This document shows, piece after piece, positions 1 through 6,131 of a stretch of DNA of 8,537 bases (positions are counted from its first letter, which is position 1; the number at the start of each line of letters is the position of its first letter). Under the pieces are notes generated by a model that saw only the letters and a program-made list of their open reading frames with translations, was not told the DNA's origin and did not search any database. Origin of the DNA: Thermaceae bacterium (GTDB lineage Bacteria; Deinococcota; Deinococci; Deinococcales; Marinithermaceae); NCBI GenBank assembly GCA_015490435.1, contig WFXV01000187.1, positions 1-8,537 on the forward strand, given 5' to 3'. Position numbers and translations under genes: made by a program.

Positions 1-19
1 AGATGTGTATAAGAGACAG
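1..19 (+). other. Tn5 mosaic-end (tagmentation adapter) contamination
   Basis: The first 19 bases are exactly AGATGTGTATAAGAGACAG, the mosaic end of the Tn5 transposase used in tagmentation sequencing libraries. It lies flush against the window start. Read in frame with the kinase fragment it gives the false N-terminus MCIRDS, with an ATG at position 3 that could be mistaken for a start codon. Genomic sequence begins at about position 20. This is an assembly artefact and not a mobile element of the organism. Confidence 0.97.
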
Positions 20-20
20 C

Positions 21-398
21 TACTGGGTCGCGGACTTCGAAAGCCGGTTTCTGGGCGAGGGGAGCCTCGCCGAGCGGGCGGTGGCGGTGGTGGAGAGCGT
101 GGTCTTCCTCCTGGTCCGTAACCTAGAGGCGATGGAGGCCTACCTCCCGCCCCCGCGGGCGATCCGGCTCACCGGGGGGCTCGCCCGCCTCAACGGGTTC
201 GCAAAGCGCCTCGCCGACCTCTCGGGGCTACCGGTCTACCGCCCGGCCGAGTTCGAGGCCACCGCCCGGGGCCTCGCCTTCCTCGCGGGCGGGGGAGAAA
301 GCTTCGGCGGGGTCCCCGAGTCGCGCTTTGACCCCGGGGAAAACCCCGCCCTCGCCCGCGCCTACCGCCGCTTCCTTTCGGCGATGCCCGAGCCCTAG
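21..398 (+). CDS. FGGY-family carbohydrate kinase, C-terminal fragment
   Basis: This is the last 125 residues of a sugar or polyol kinase of the FGGY family, cytoplasmic enzymes that phosphorylate substrates such as glycerol, xylulose or gluconate with ATP. The fragment contains the end of the FGGY C-terminal domain. A hydrophobic helix is followed by a LTGGLARLNGFAKRLAD segment (about residues 50-66, with the adenosine-binding GG pair at 52-53), then LSGLPVYRP and EATARGLAFLAGG, the usual last conserved block. The N-terminal domain and catalytic Asp are missing because the contig starts inside the gene; the apparent ATG at position 3 belongs to adapter sequence. The substrate cannot be told from this part. 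The TAG stop (396-398) interlocks with the TAG of the opposite-strand gene in a shared CTAG, so no terminator separates the convergent units. Confidence 0.85.
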   Translation, partial: YWVADFESRFLGEGSLAERAVAVVESVVFLLVRNLEAMEAYLPPPRAIRLTGGLARLNGFAKRLADLSGLPVYRPAEFEATARGLAFLAGGGESFGGVPESRFDPGENPALARAYRRFLSAMPEP

Positions 399-1117
399 AC
401 CACCTGGGCCCAGCCGAGGGTGGCCTTCGCCTTGGGCAGGTAGAGGAGCCGCCGGGGCTCGATCCGGTAGCGGTGGCGGGCGAGCGCTCGCTTCACCTCA
501 GGCACCCGGCGGAAGGCGAGGAGCCGAGCCCGGAAGGGGTCCTCGCCCCAGTAGCCCACCCGGAGCGGCCAGGTCGCCCCCTTGAAGCGGCGGCTTTTCA
601 GATCCTGGTAGAAGGGCTCGAGCTTGGGGAGGTGTTCGCGGACGAGCTCGAGCTCCATCGTGGCCAGCGCCTCCGCCATCGAGCGCCCGGCGGCCGAAAG
701 CCAGTTCCGCTCGGCCTCGCCAAGCTCCCAGGGAAGCGCGAGCACCCCCTCGAAGACCTCGATCTCCTCGTCGCGCACCACCTCGCCGCTCTCCAGGTCC
801 ACGAGCAAGACCCGACGCGGCCGCACCTCGCCCTCGGGGTAGAGCCGCTCGGGGGGCGCGAGCTTCTCGAGGAAGGGGTAGCGGGCAAAGAGCTCGTCCT
901 CGAGCGCGCGGGCGAGGGCCTTCAGGTTTTCGTGCTCGCCCAAGAGGGCCGAGCGGATCCGGCGCTTGAAGCCCTCGTCCTTGCGGGTGGCGTAGAGGAA
1001 GGCGGCGGCGAGCACCGCCTCCCTCAGGTCGCGGCCGGGGAAGTAAGGCCGGCCCTCCTCGTCGCGGGGGAAGGCCCCCCGGCCGTGGGCCAGGGGGCTC
1101 AGGGTCCAAAGCTCCAC
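395..1117 (-). CDS. Csm5-like RAMP-type protein (putative), last gene of DUF505 operon
   Basis: A 240-aa protein starting at GTG 1117, with GGGAGG six bases upstream (1124-1129), ending in the CTAG shared with the kinase. No signal peptide or membrane segment is seen. Four short segments resemble the order found in Csm5 RAMP proteins of type III CRISPR complexes: SPLAHGRG (7-14) for the usual xPlHiGsG; YFPGRDLREAV (25-35) for the yiPGSSlkGAlR loop; LRVGYWGEDPFRARLLAF (185-202) for the glycine-rich lRlGwGtG-type segment; and LYLPKAKATLGWAQV (225-239) for the terminal P-x-T-R ... PLGWv. The normally invariant glycine/serine positions are altered (GSS-K has become GRD-RE), and the protein is shorter than typical Csm5. 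No other cas gene or repeat array is visible. The resemblance is judged by eye, so the assignment is an inference; an unrelated DUF505-associated family is the alternative. Confidence 0.45.
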   Translation of the reverse strand: MELWTLSPLAHGRGAFPRDEEGRPYFPGRDLREAVLAAAFLYATRKDEGFKRRIRSALLGEHENLKALARALEDELFARYPFLEKLAPPERLYPEGEVRPRRVLLVDLESGEVVRDEEIEVFEGVLALPWELGEAERNWLSAAGRSMAEALATMELELVREHLPKLEPFYQDLKSRRFKGATWPLRVGYWGEDPFRARLLAFRRVPEVKRALARHRYRIEPRRLLYLPKAKATLGWAQVV

Positions 1118-1133
1118 GAAAAGCCTCCCGGAA

Positions 1134-1631
1134 CTACACGCGGTAGGTCATCGCGAAGATCTCGGGGAACTTGAAGAGGTAGCGGTCGCGCTCAGTAGCG
1201 GCGTGGTAGGCCACCTCGGCGTAGCCGGCGGCGGCCAGCCCCTCGAGGATCTCCTCGGCCACCTCCCGGTCCACCCCGAGCCGGCTCGCGATGAAGCGAA
1301 GCGCCTCCTCCCGGGGGTCCTCGTCGCCCTCGCCGACGAACTCGGCGTACTCCTGGTCGAGCATCCGCATGAGCGCGCGTAGGCTCACGGGCTTCGAGGT
1401 GAAGATCCAGCGGGGCCGCTCCCCCGGGAGGTGGTGGGCGTAGCCGGCGGCCTCGAGGGCATCGGCCACCCGCACCGCGTCGGCGTGGGAGAGGCCCACC
1501 TTGTTCACCAGGAAGGTGACGAGAGCATCCCGCTCGCCCACCAGGCCCTGCGGGAAGGCCTGGGCCAGGGCGTGGGCGAGTTCCTCGAAACGACCGGCCT
1601 CGGCGAGTTTCCTGAGCGCGTCCGCCTGCAT
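1134..1631 (-). CDS. Hypothetical protein with duplicated winged-helix-like unit
   Basis: A 165-aa soluble protein that I do not recognise as a named family. It starts at ATG 1631, 16 bases after the DUF505 stop. The upstream purine run includes GAAGGGG with about five bases spacing, so translation is probably coupled. Two similar halves are visible: ADAVRVADALEAAGY followed by HHLPGERPRWIFT (about 50-78), and DREVAEEILEGLAAAGY followed by EVAYHAATERDRYLFK (about 121-154). Each is a helix pair ending in AAGY, then a turn and a strand with an aromatic residue, the look of a winged helix-turn-helix with its wing. The linker is acidic (EFVGEGDEDPREE, 97-109). The layout echoes the repeated units of the adjacent DUF505 protein, suggesting a partner or fragment of the same architecture. 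DNA binding is possible but not shown. Confidence 0.7.
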   Translation of the reverse strand: MQADALRKLAEAGRFEELAHALAQAFPQGLVGERDALVTFLVNKVGLSHADAVRVADALEAAGYAHHLPGERPRWIFTSKPVSLRALMRMLDQEYAEFVGEGDEDPREEALRFIASRLGVDREVAEEILEGLAAAGYAEVAYHAATERDRYLFKFPEIFAMTYRV

Positions 1632-1647
1632 ACCTCCCCCTTCCCCT

Positions 1648-3645
1648 CTAGGCTACGACCTCGACCAGGCCGTGGACCTCCTCGCCGGGGTTCATCTTCT
1701 CGGCGACCTCGAGGATCAAAAGCCCGGCCTCGTTCACCGAGTTCCGTCCCACGAAGCCCGCGACCCGAGCAGCCTCCATCGCATTCTCCCAGGCCTCCTT
1801 GGAAAGCCCCGAGAGCCGGATCGCGGCCTCGATGTTCCGGGGCAGGATGCGCACCCGCTTCTCCTTGACGTAGAGGGTGCCCACTTCGCGGAGCGCCCGG
1901 AGCAGCCGGACCACGAGCGGGGTCACCGGGTTGCCGAACCCCTCGGGCACGCCCGCGAGCGCCCGGTCCAAGAGCTCGCCCGCCTCGGTCTCGACGATGT
2001 TGCCGTCGGGGAGGACGTCGATCAGGTGGCGGGCCTCGAGCTTCTCCAGCGCCCAGCGGATCCGCTCGCGGTCGAGCTTGCCCTCGAGCGCCTGGTAGAG
2101 CTCGTCCTCGGTCATGCCCCGGGCGGGGATCTTGTGGAAGACGAGGAGCTCGTACTTGGAGAGGTGGGGGCTACGCCGGATGTGCTCGGCGAGGTGGGCG
2201 TAGAAGTAGCCGGACTCGGTGGGCTCGCCGGTGCCGAGCAGCCCCGCCTCGCGGCCCGCCTGGTACCACTCGAGCCCCGGAGCGCTAAAGGTCTTCCGGG
2301 TCATGGTGATCGCCTTCACCGCCACCGAGGGCACGTCGCGCTCGGCGCGCTCCTGGTCCTCGCGGACCTTCTCGCCGAGCTCGGTGAGGCGGAAGACCTC
2401 GCGGCCCTTCTCGTCCACCCCGCTCTCGACGAGCTGGAAGGACTCAAGGCTCATAAGCGCCTCGCGGAGGTCGAAGTTCTCCTCGTACCACTTGGCGAGG
2501 TCCTTGGCCTCAGCGAACTTCTTCGCGATCTCCTGCTTCTTCTTGGGGAGCTCGTCGAGCCGGCGGCCGTACTTCTCCACCAGGGCCTTGTATTCCCTGA
2601 CCTTGCGGTCCACCATCTCCCGGCGGAGCCGCTCGAAGGTGGGGACCTCCTCGGGGTTTTGCTCGGCCTTCTTCCAGAGCGCGGCGATCGTCTTCAGGAC
2701 CTCGGCCTCCTCGGCCTCGATGGCGAACGACCAAACGTCGGGCCGCGCCCCTTGCGTGTAGAGCCTGAGCGCCTCGAGCGCCCACTCCCCGGCGGGGAGG
2801 AGCTCGCCCGAGGGGCCCACGTAGCCGAGGGATTGCAGGGTGGCGAGGCCGGCCTCGGTGGCCTCGCCGCTATCGGCGTAGTCGGCCAGCGCCCAGAGGA
2901 TGTCGGAGGTGAGCACGTCGCCGGTGCCGAAGCCCCCGAGCTCGAGCGCCCGCTTCACCGCCTGGCCCAAGGCGGTGAAGGCGTAGACGTCGGAGGCGGG
3001 CACCGAGTAGGCGATGAGGCGCATGGCCTCGAGCATGTGCTCCTCGTGGCTGCCGGTGGGGAGCTCGGAGGCCGGCGCCGGGCCGATGGGCACCTTGCGG
3101 ATCACCTCGGCGAGCTCGGCGGAGATCTCGAGGCCAGGCTCGGCGGCGCGGTAGAGCTCGAGCACCCGCCGCCCCGCGTCGGAGAGGGTGAGGTACTCGG
3201 TCTTCTTCTCCCGGTCGCGAACCCGCACCGCAAGCCCCCGCTCCATCAAGGGCCCCTCGGCCTTGGGCCCGACCCGGCCGGCCCGCTCGGCGGCGTCGAG
3301 CATGGCGATGACCTCGGTGCCGAGCCAGCGCCAGCCCTCCTCCCATTCCTCGGGCTTGGCCAGGCCCCGGCCCTCGAGGATCACCAGGTCGCCGCCCACC
3401 TCCTCCTCGTCCTCGGCGTAGGGCTTCGGCCCCTGCTCGTAGAGTTCCCGGAGCAGGTAGGCGAGCTCGCGCCCGAGGTAGGTGGGCACGATCTTGACCG
3501 GGGTCTGGTAGCGGGCGAGCCCCATCATTTCAAGCTCGTCGAAGGTGTCCTCGTCCACCTCTTCCACCGGGGTGTAGGGTTTGCCCGCTTCCTCGTCGGC
3601 CAAAAGGCGTTCCAAAGCAATCGCGTGTTTCTTGGTGATGACCAT
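1648..3645 (-). CDS. DUF505 family protein
   Basis: A 665-aa cytoplasmic protein that I assign to the DUF505 family, known from thermophilic bacteria and archaea and without an established function. Start ATG 3645 is supported by GGGAGG at 3654-3659, eight bases upstream. At least eight segments share a T/N-x-x-G-helix pattern typical of the end of a winged-helix unit: PTYLGRELAYLL (54-65), LTLSDAGRRVLEL (152-164), FTALGQAVKRAL (223-234), LLPAGEWALEAL (282-293), RLTELGEKVRED (419-430), PTESGYFYAHL (475-485), VETEAGELLDRAL (551-563) and VNEAGLLILEV (637-647). Residues 310-395 are highly charged and helical and may form a coiled coil. No nuclease, NTPase or metal motif was found. It reads as a large tandem winged-helix scaffold that might bind nucleic acid or protein partners; that function is inference. 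Base composition matches the housekeeping neighbours, so there is no sign of recent transfer. Confidence 0.8.
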   Translation of the reverse strand: MVITKKHAIALERLLADEEAGKPYTPVEEVDEDTFDELEMMGLARYQTPVKIVPTYLGRELAYLLRELYEQGPKPYAEDEEEVGGDLVILEGRGLAKPEEWEEGWRWLGTEVIAMLDAAERAGRVGPKAEGPLMERGLAVRVRDREKKTEYLTLSDAGRRVLELYRAAEPGLEISAELAEVIRKVPIGPAPASELPTGSHEEHMLEAMRLIAYSVPASDVYAFTALGQAVKRALELGGFGTGDVLTSDILWALADYADSGEATEAGLATLQSLGYVGPSGELLPAGEWALEALRLYTQGARPDVWSFAIEAEEAEVLKTIAALWKKAEQNPEEVPTFERLRREMVDRKVREYKALVEKYGRRLDELPKKKQEIAKKFAEAKDLAKWYEENFDLREALMSLESFQLVESGVDEKGREVFRLTELGEKVREDQERAERDVPSVAVKAITMTRKTFSAPGLEWYQAGREAGLLGTGEPTESGYFYAHLAEHIRRSPHLSKYELLVFHKIPARGMTEDELYQALEGKLDRERIRWALEKLEARHLIDVLPDGNIVETEAGELLDRALAGVPEGFGNPVTPLVVRLLRALREVGTLYVKEKRVRILPRNIEAAIRLSGLSKEAWENAMEAARVAGFVGRNSVNEAGLLILEVAEKMNPGEEVHGLVEVVA

Positions 3646-3659
3646 TTTTCAAACCTCCC

Positions 3660-4388
3660 TTAGTCGAGCGCGGCCAGGAGCTTGTCCACGTGCTCGGCCA
3701 CGTCCACGTCGAAAAGCCGGATGGTGGGAAGGAGCCAGGTGACCACGTAGCGGTCCTCGTCGTCCTTGTTCTTGCCGAAGTAGACCAGGGTGAAGCGCCC
3801 CACGCCGGCGTGCTTTTTCAGCACGTCCCGGGCCTCGCGGAGCGCCCGGCGCATCTTCGGGGGCAGGGCCTCGAAGGGGTAGGCCTTGCCCTCCTCGCCG
3901 TTTTTCTGGATGAACTCGGTGGTGAGGCCCGAGGAGTGGAAGGCCTCGAGCAGCTTGCCAAAGCCCCGCTTCTTGAAGTAGGCGAGCAGGAGCTCGGCCG
4001 CCGGGAGCACGAAGAGCTCGGTCTCCTCGCCCCGGGCCGAGCGGTAGTAGGCGCGGATCACCCCGCGGCGCTCCTCGAGCGCGACGCGGATCAGGAGCTT
4101 CGCCCCCTTGGGCAGCTCCTTCACGATCTCCCGCACCTCGAAGGTCTCGCCCGCCTCCTCGTAGACGTCGCCGACCTCGCGGCCCTTCTCGGTCTCGGAG
4201 ACGAAGACCGCCTCCTCCCCGCCCCGGAGCCCGAAGATCAGATCGAAGCCCCAGGCCTTGAGGCTTTTGAGCTTGACCTCGGTCTCGGCGGGGATCTCTC
4301 CCCAGACCTCGCGCACGAAGGTGTTGAGCGCGACCTGGTGCTTCTTCTCGAGCTCCTCGGCGGTGAGCTTGCTCCTGCGTTTCTTCAT
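3660..4388 (-). CDS. Hypothetical protein, first gene of DUF505 operon
   Basis: A 242-aa soluble protein that I do not recognise. ATG 4388 (MKKRRSKLTAEELEKK) is preferred over an upstream TTG at 4394: GGGAGG at 4398-4403 lies nine bases before the ATG but only three before the TTG. The N-terminus is a basic, charged helix. It is followed by an alpha/beta region, LKAWGFDLIFGLRGGEEAVFVSE (43-65), then a strand-rich part (LLIRVALEERRGVIRAYYR, 98-116), a helix ending FKKRGFGKLLEAF (138-150), and RFTLVYFGKNKDDEDRYVVTWLLPTIRLFDVD (198-229). No catalytic motif, Cys pair, signal peptide or membrane segment is evident. Its TAA stop lies 14 bases before the DUF505 start and the intervening sequence is mostly the DUF505 ribosome binding site, so the two are very likely co-transcribed and function together. 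Confidence 0.75.
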   Translation of the reverse strand: MKKRRSKLTAEELEKKHQVALNTFVREVWGEIPAETEVKLKSLKAWGFDLIFGLRGGEEAVFVSETEKGREVGDVYEEAGETFEVREIVKELPKGAKLLIRVALEERRGVIRAYYRSARGEETELFVLPAAELLLAYFKKRGFGKLLEAFHSSGLTTEFIQKNGEEGKAYPFEALPPKMRRALREARDVLKKHAGVGRFTLVYFGKNKDDEDRYVVTWLLPTIRLFDVDVAEHVDKLLAALD

Positions 4389-4397
4389 AGGCAAACG

Positions 4398-4403
4398 CCT
4401 CCC
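4398..4403 (-). promoter_or_regulatory. Ribosome binding site deciding start at 4388
   Basis: GGGAGG on the minus strand lies nine bases before ATG 4388. The alternative TTG at 4394 would sit only three bases from it, too close for normal initiation. The same GGGAGG occurs before the DUF505 gene (3654-3659) and before the last gene of the operon (1124-1129). Confidence 0.75.
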
Positions 4404-4415
4404 TTGCTATTTGCG

Positions 4416-4444
4416 AGTCTACCTTCTTTTCTTTTGGGTGTCAA
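4416..4444 (-). promoter_or_regulatory. Sigma-70-type promoter of the DUF505 operon
   Basis: On the minus strand a perfect TTGACA (-35, 4444-4439) is followed after exactly 17 bases by TAGACT (-10, 4421-4416), which fits TANNNT. Transcription would start near 4409, giving a leader of about 20 bases that holds the GGGAGG site before ATG 4388. The promoter lies 26 bases after the UPF0114 stop codon, in an 82-base gap that is AT-rich compared with its surroundings. No terminator hairpin is visible in the gap, so read-through from the upstream operon is possible. It is the only promoter seen here with a near-perfect -35 box. Confidence 0.75.
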
Positions 4445-4470
4445 TGAAGCTGAGCGTGGACATATAAGCC

Positions 4471-4929
4471 CTAGCCCTCCCGCTCCCTAATCAGCCAGAG
4501 CGCGAGCGCCAGCATCAGGATCGAGCCGGCGAAGACCGCCATCTCGATCGGACCCTCGATCTTGGTGAGCTGGACGTGCTCGAAGAACTTGACGATGAGC
4601 AGCATCACCACCACCTTGCCGAGCTTGGCCTTGAGGTCGTCGAGGCTCACCACCTCGAGCACCCGGGAAAAAACCGCGTTCTTGACCTCGAGGGGGGCGA
4701 TGAAGAGCTCGTAAAGCCCCAGCGCGAAGATCACGAAGACCGCCGCCAAGAGGCTCGCGTCCACCGCCCGGATCATGTTGACCACCGCCTCGGTGCCGTG
4801 GGTGACGAGGCCGAGGTAGATGTCCTCGAGGGCCAAGACCGCGAAGTAGACCGCCCCCACGAGGAGCGCGATCACCGGCGCCAGCATCAGCCAGCGCGCG
4901 GCCCAGAGCAGCGACTCGAAACGGCTCAT
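4471..4929 (-). CDS. UPF0114 (YqhA-like) family membrane protein
   Basis: A 152-aa inner-membrane protein of the UPF0114 family, whose function is not established. It starts FESLLWAARWLMLAPV and has four likely membrane segments at about residues 12-34, 57-77, 104-118 (short) and 127-147. Family hallmarks are the FALGLYELFIAPLE segment (68-81) and the SLDDLKAKLGKVVVMLLIVKFFE segment (95-117). Length is close to full for the family. ATG 4929 lies nine bases after the stop of the HAD phosphatase gene. The Shine-Dalgarno is weak (only a CGGGGA run directly before the ATG), so expression probably relies on coupling to the gene upstream. It is the last gene of the cyclophilin-HAD-UPF0114 unit. Confidence 0.88.
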   Translation of the reverse strand: MSRFESLLWAARWLMLAPVIALLVGAVYFAVLALEDIYLGLVTHGTEAVVNMIRAVDASLLAAVFVIFALGLYELFIAPLEVKNAVFSRVLEVVSLDDLKAKLGKVVVMLLIVKFFEHVQLTKIEGPIEMAVFAGSILMLALALWLIREREG

Positions 4930-4938
4930 TCCCCGAAA

Positions 4939-5568
4939 CTACCCGCTTTGGACCCATCCGGGAAGGGGGTCGAGGGTGGGCTCGAGCCGATCGGGCCGGA
5001 GCGCGGCCAGCGCCTCGGGCCGACCTGCCCCCCAGGTGACGGCGTAGACCCGGGCCCCCGCCGCCCGGCCGGCGAGCACGTCGAGGGCGGTGTCCCCCAC
5101 CATCCAGCCGGGGCGCCCGCCGGCAGCGCGGGCGGCGGACAGGACCACGTCGGGGGCGGGCTTGGGCGCGAGCCCCTCGTCGGTGCCCTGGACGTGGGCG
5201 AAGAGGTCGAGAAGCCCCACCCGCAGAAGCAACCGCCGGGCGGTGGCGGTGCGCTTGGTGGTGGCCACCGCCAGGGGAAAGCCCGCCTCTTTAAGCGATA
5301 AAAGCGCCTGTCGCACCCCGGGGTAGGGCCGGGCCCGCTCCCCCAGGTGGGCGAGGTGGTGCTCGCGGTAGAAGGCCACCAGGGGCTCCGGGTCCAAGCC
5401 GGGGTAGAGCCGGCGGAAGGTCTCGGCCAGCGGGCGACCGATCAACGCCCGGACCGCGGCCTCGTCGTAGGACAGGCCGAAGGCCCGGGCGGTAGCGGCA
5501 AAGCTTGCGAGGATCTCCCCGATCGAGTCCACCAGGGTGCCGTCGAGGTCGAAGACGACGACCCTCAC
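4939..5568 (-). CDS. HAD-superfamily phosphatase, phosphoglycolate phosphatase-like
   Basis: A 209-aa cytoplasmic HAD hydrolase. Motif I is FDLDGTLVDS with nucleophile Asp7 and acid/base Asp9. Motif II is the Thr in VATTKR (about Thr103/104). Motif III is Lys136 in KPAPD. Motif IV is MVGDTALD with Asp159 and Asp163. The helical cap between motif I and residue 80 is the type found in phosphoglycolate phosphatase and beta-phosphoglucomutase relatives. By family analogy it may dephosphorylate 2-phosphoglycolate, but other small phosphomonoesters, including pyrophosphate (PpaX-like), cannot be excluded. Start is GTG 5568, overlapping the TGA of the cyclophilin gene as GTGA, with GGAGG four bases upstream inside the previous gene: a clear case for translational coupling. 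The length is normal and all catalytic residues are present. Confidence 0.88.
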   Translation of the reverse strand: MRVVVFDLDGTLVDSIGEILASFAATARAFGLSYDEAAVRALIGRPLAETFRRLYPGLDPEPLVAFYREHHLAHLGERARPYPGVRQALLSLKEAGFPLAVATTKRTATARRLLLRVGLLDLFAHVQGTDEGLAPKPAPDVVLSAARAAGGRPGWMVGDTALDVLAGRAAGARVYAVTWGAGRPEALAALRPDRLEPTLDPLPGWVQSG

Positions 5569-6095
5569 GCCTCCTCCACCAGGATCCTAAGGCCGAGTAG
5601 GCGCTGGCCCGGGGCGATCTCGAAAAGCCGCTCTTTGCCTTCGACCACCCGGCCGAAGCGGGTATACAGGCAGTCGAGCTTTTCCGCCGGGGCCAGGGTG
5701 AGGAAGAACTGCGAGCTGCCCCGGAAATCCCCCTTGCGCCGGGCGATCCCCGCCCAGCCGGCGTCGTCGAAGGAGGCGGCGGGGTCGGCCTCGAGGGGGT
5801 AGAAAAAGCCCGCGTGGCCCTCGCCGGTTCCGGTGGGGTCGCCGGTCTGGACCACGTAGCCGGGCACCACCCGGTGCCAAAGGAGCCCGTCGTAAAAGCG
5901 ATGCAGGGTGAGGAAGACGAAGGCGTTCACCGTGCGGGGGGCGCGGTCGGGGAAGAGCTCGAGGAGGATCCGCCCGGGCTCCGTTTCGATCTCGGCGAAG
6001 TAGCGAAGCCCGGGCTCGAGCAACCAGTCCGCCCGACTGAAGCGGCGCACCGGTACGTCGCTAAAGGGCTGAAGCGGTTTGACGCGGGAAGCCAC
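5565..6095 (-). CDS. Peptidylprolyl isomerase, cyclophilin type
   Basis: A 176-aa cyclophilin that catalyses cis-trans isomerisation of peptide bonds before proline. The core is recognisable from IETEPGRILLELFPDRAPRTVNAFVFL (36-62), LWHRVVPGYVVQTGDPTGTG (72-91), where Arg75 and Gln83 match the catalytic Arg55 and Gln63 of human cyclophilin A, and SSQFFLTLAPAEKLDCLYTRFGRV (127-150). The Trp121 position of human CypA is Lys here. No signal peptide is present, so it is probably cytoplasmic. The open frame continues upstream, but GTG 6095 is chosen because the family region begins just after it and a TANNNT box lies six bases before it. The extension would run through the divergent promoter into the DUF4268 gene. 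It heads a unit with the HAD and UPF0114 genes and overlaps the HAD start by four bases. Confidence 0.88.
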   Translation of the reverse strand: MASRVKPLQPFSDVPVRRFSRADWLLEPGLRYFAEIETEPGRILLELFPDRAPRTVNAFVFLTLHRFYDGLLWHRVVPGYVVQTGDPTGTGEGHAGFFYPLEADPAASFDDAGWAGIARRKGDFRGSSQFFLTLAPAEKLDCLYTRFGRVVEGKERLFEIAPGQRLLGLRILVEEA

Positions 6096-6116
6096 GACTT
6101 CAGCATAGGACTTCAG
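6096..6116 (+). repeat. Direct repeat GACTTCAG in the divergent promoter
   Basis: GACTTCAG occurs at 6096-6103 and again at 6109-6116, a 13-base period, entirely within the 36-base gap between the cyclophilin and DUF4268 starts. The first copy overlaps the cyclophilin -10 box and the second ends two bases before the DUF4268 -10 box. It could be a tandem operator or a duplication scar from acquisition of the DUF4268 gene; neither is proved. Confidence 0.5.
6102..6107 (-). promoter_or_regulatory. -10 box for leaderless cyclophilin transcript
   Basis: TATGCT on the minus strand, six bases before GTG 6095, fits TANNNT at the spacing that puts the transcript start at or next to the start codon. 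There is no Shine-Dalgarno before this start and no convincing -35. It faces away from the DUF4268 promoter within a 36-base intergenic gap. Confidence 0.5.
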
Positions 6117-6118
6117 AC

Positions 6119-6124
6119 TAAACT
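6119..6124 (+). promoter_or_regulatory. -10 box for leaderless DUF4268 transcript
   Basis: TAAACT at 6119-6124 fits TANNNT and is followed by seven bases and then ATG 6132. No Shine-Dalgarno precedes the ATG, so the mRNA would begin at or beside the start codon. No good -35 is visible. Confidence 0.5.
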
Positions 6125-6131
6125 TCCATAC

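Noticed and set aside
1501..3663. A 720-codon open frame on the plus strand opposite DUF505
   Set aside because: It is a mirror of the DUF505 gene in high-GC DNA with biased codons. It is low-complexity, rich in Leu, Gly, Glu and Pro, shows no domain, and the minus strand has ribosome sites and family similarity.
395..4388. Type III CRISPR-Cas locus
   Set aside because: Only one protein looks RAMP-like. There is no Cas10, Csm2-4, Cas6, Cas1/2 or repeat-spacer array in the window.
4389..4470. Small RNA or terminator in the AT-rich gap
   Set aside because: No stem-loop with a T tract is visible. The T-rich run CTTCTTTTCTTTT on the plus strand is simply the spacer of the minus-strand promoter.
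3690..4490. A 266-codon plus-strand open frame opposite the 242-aa gene
   Set aside because: Same shadow effect. It would run through the TTGACA promoter and has no ribosome site or recognisable motif.
5814..6131. N-terminal extension of the DUF4268 protein
   Set aside because: These codons are antisense to the cyclophilin catalytic core and resemble nothing in the family. ATG 6132 has a -10 box at leaderless spacing.
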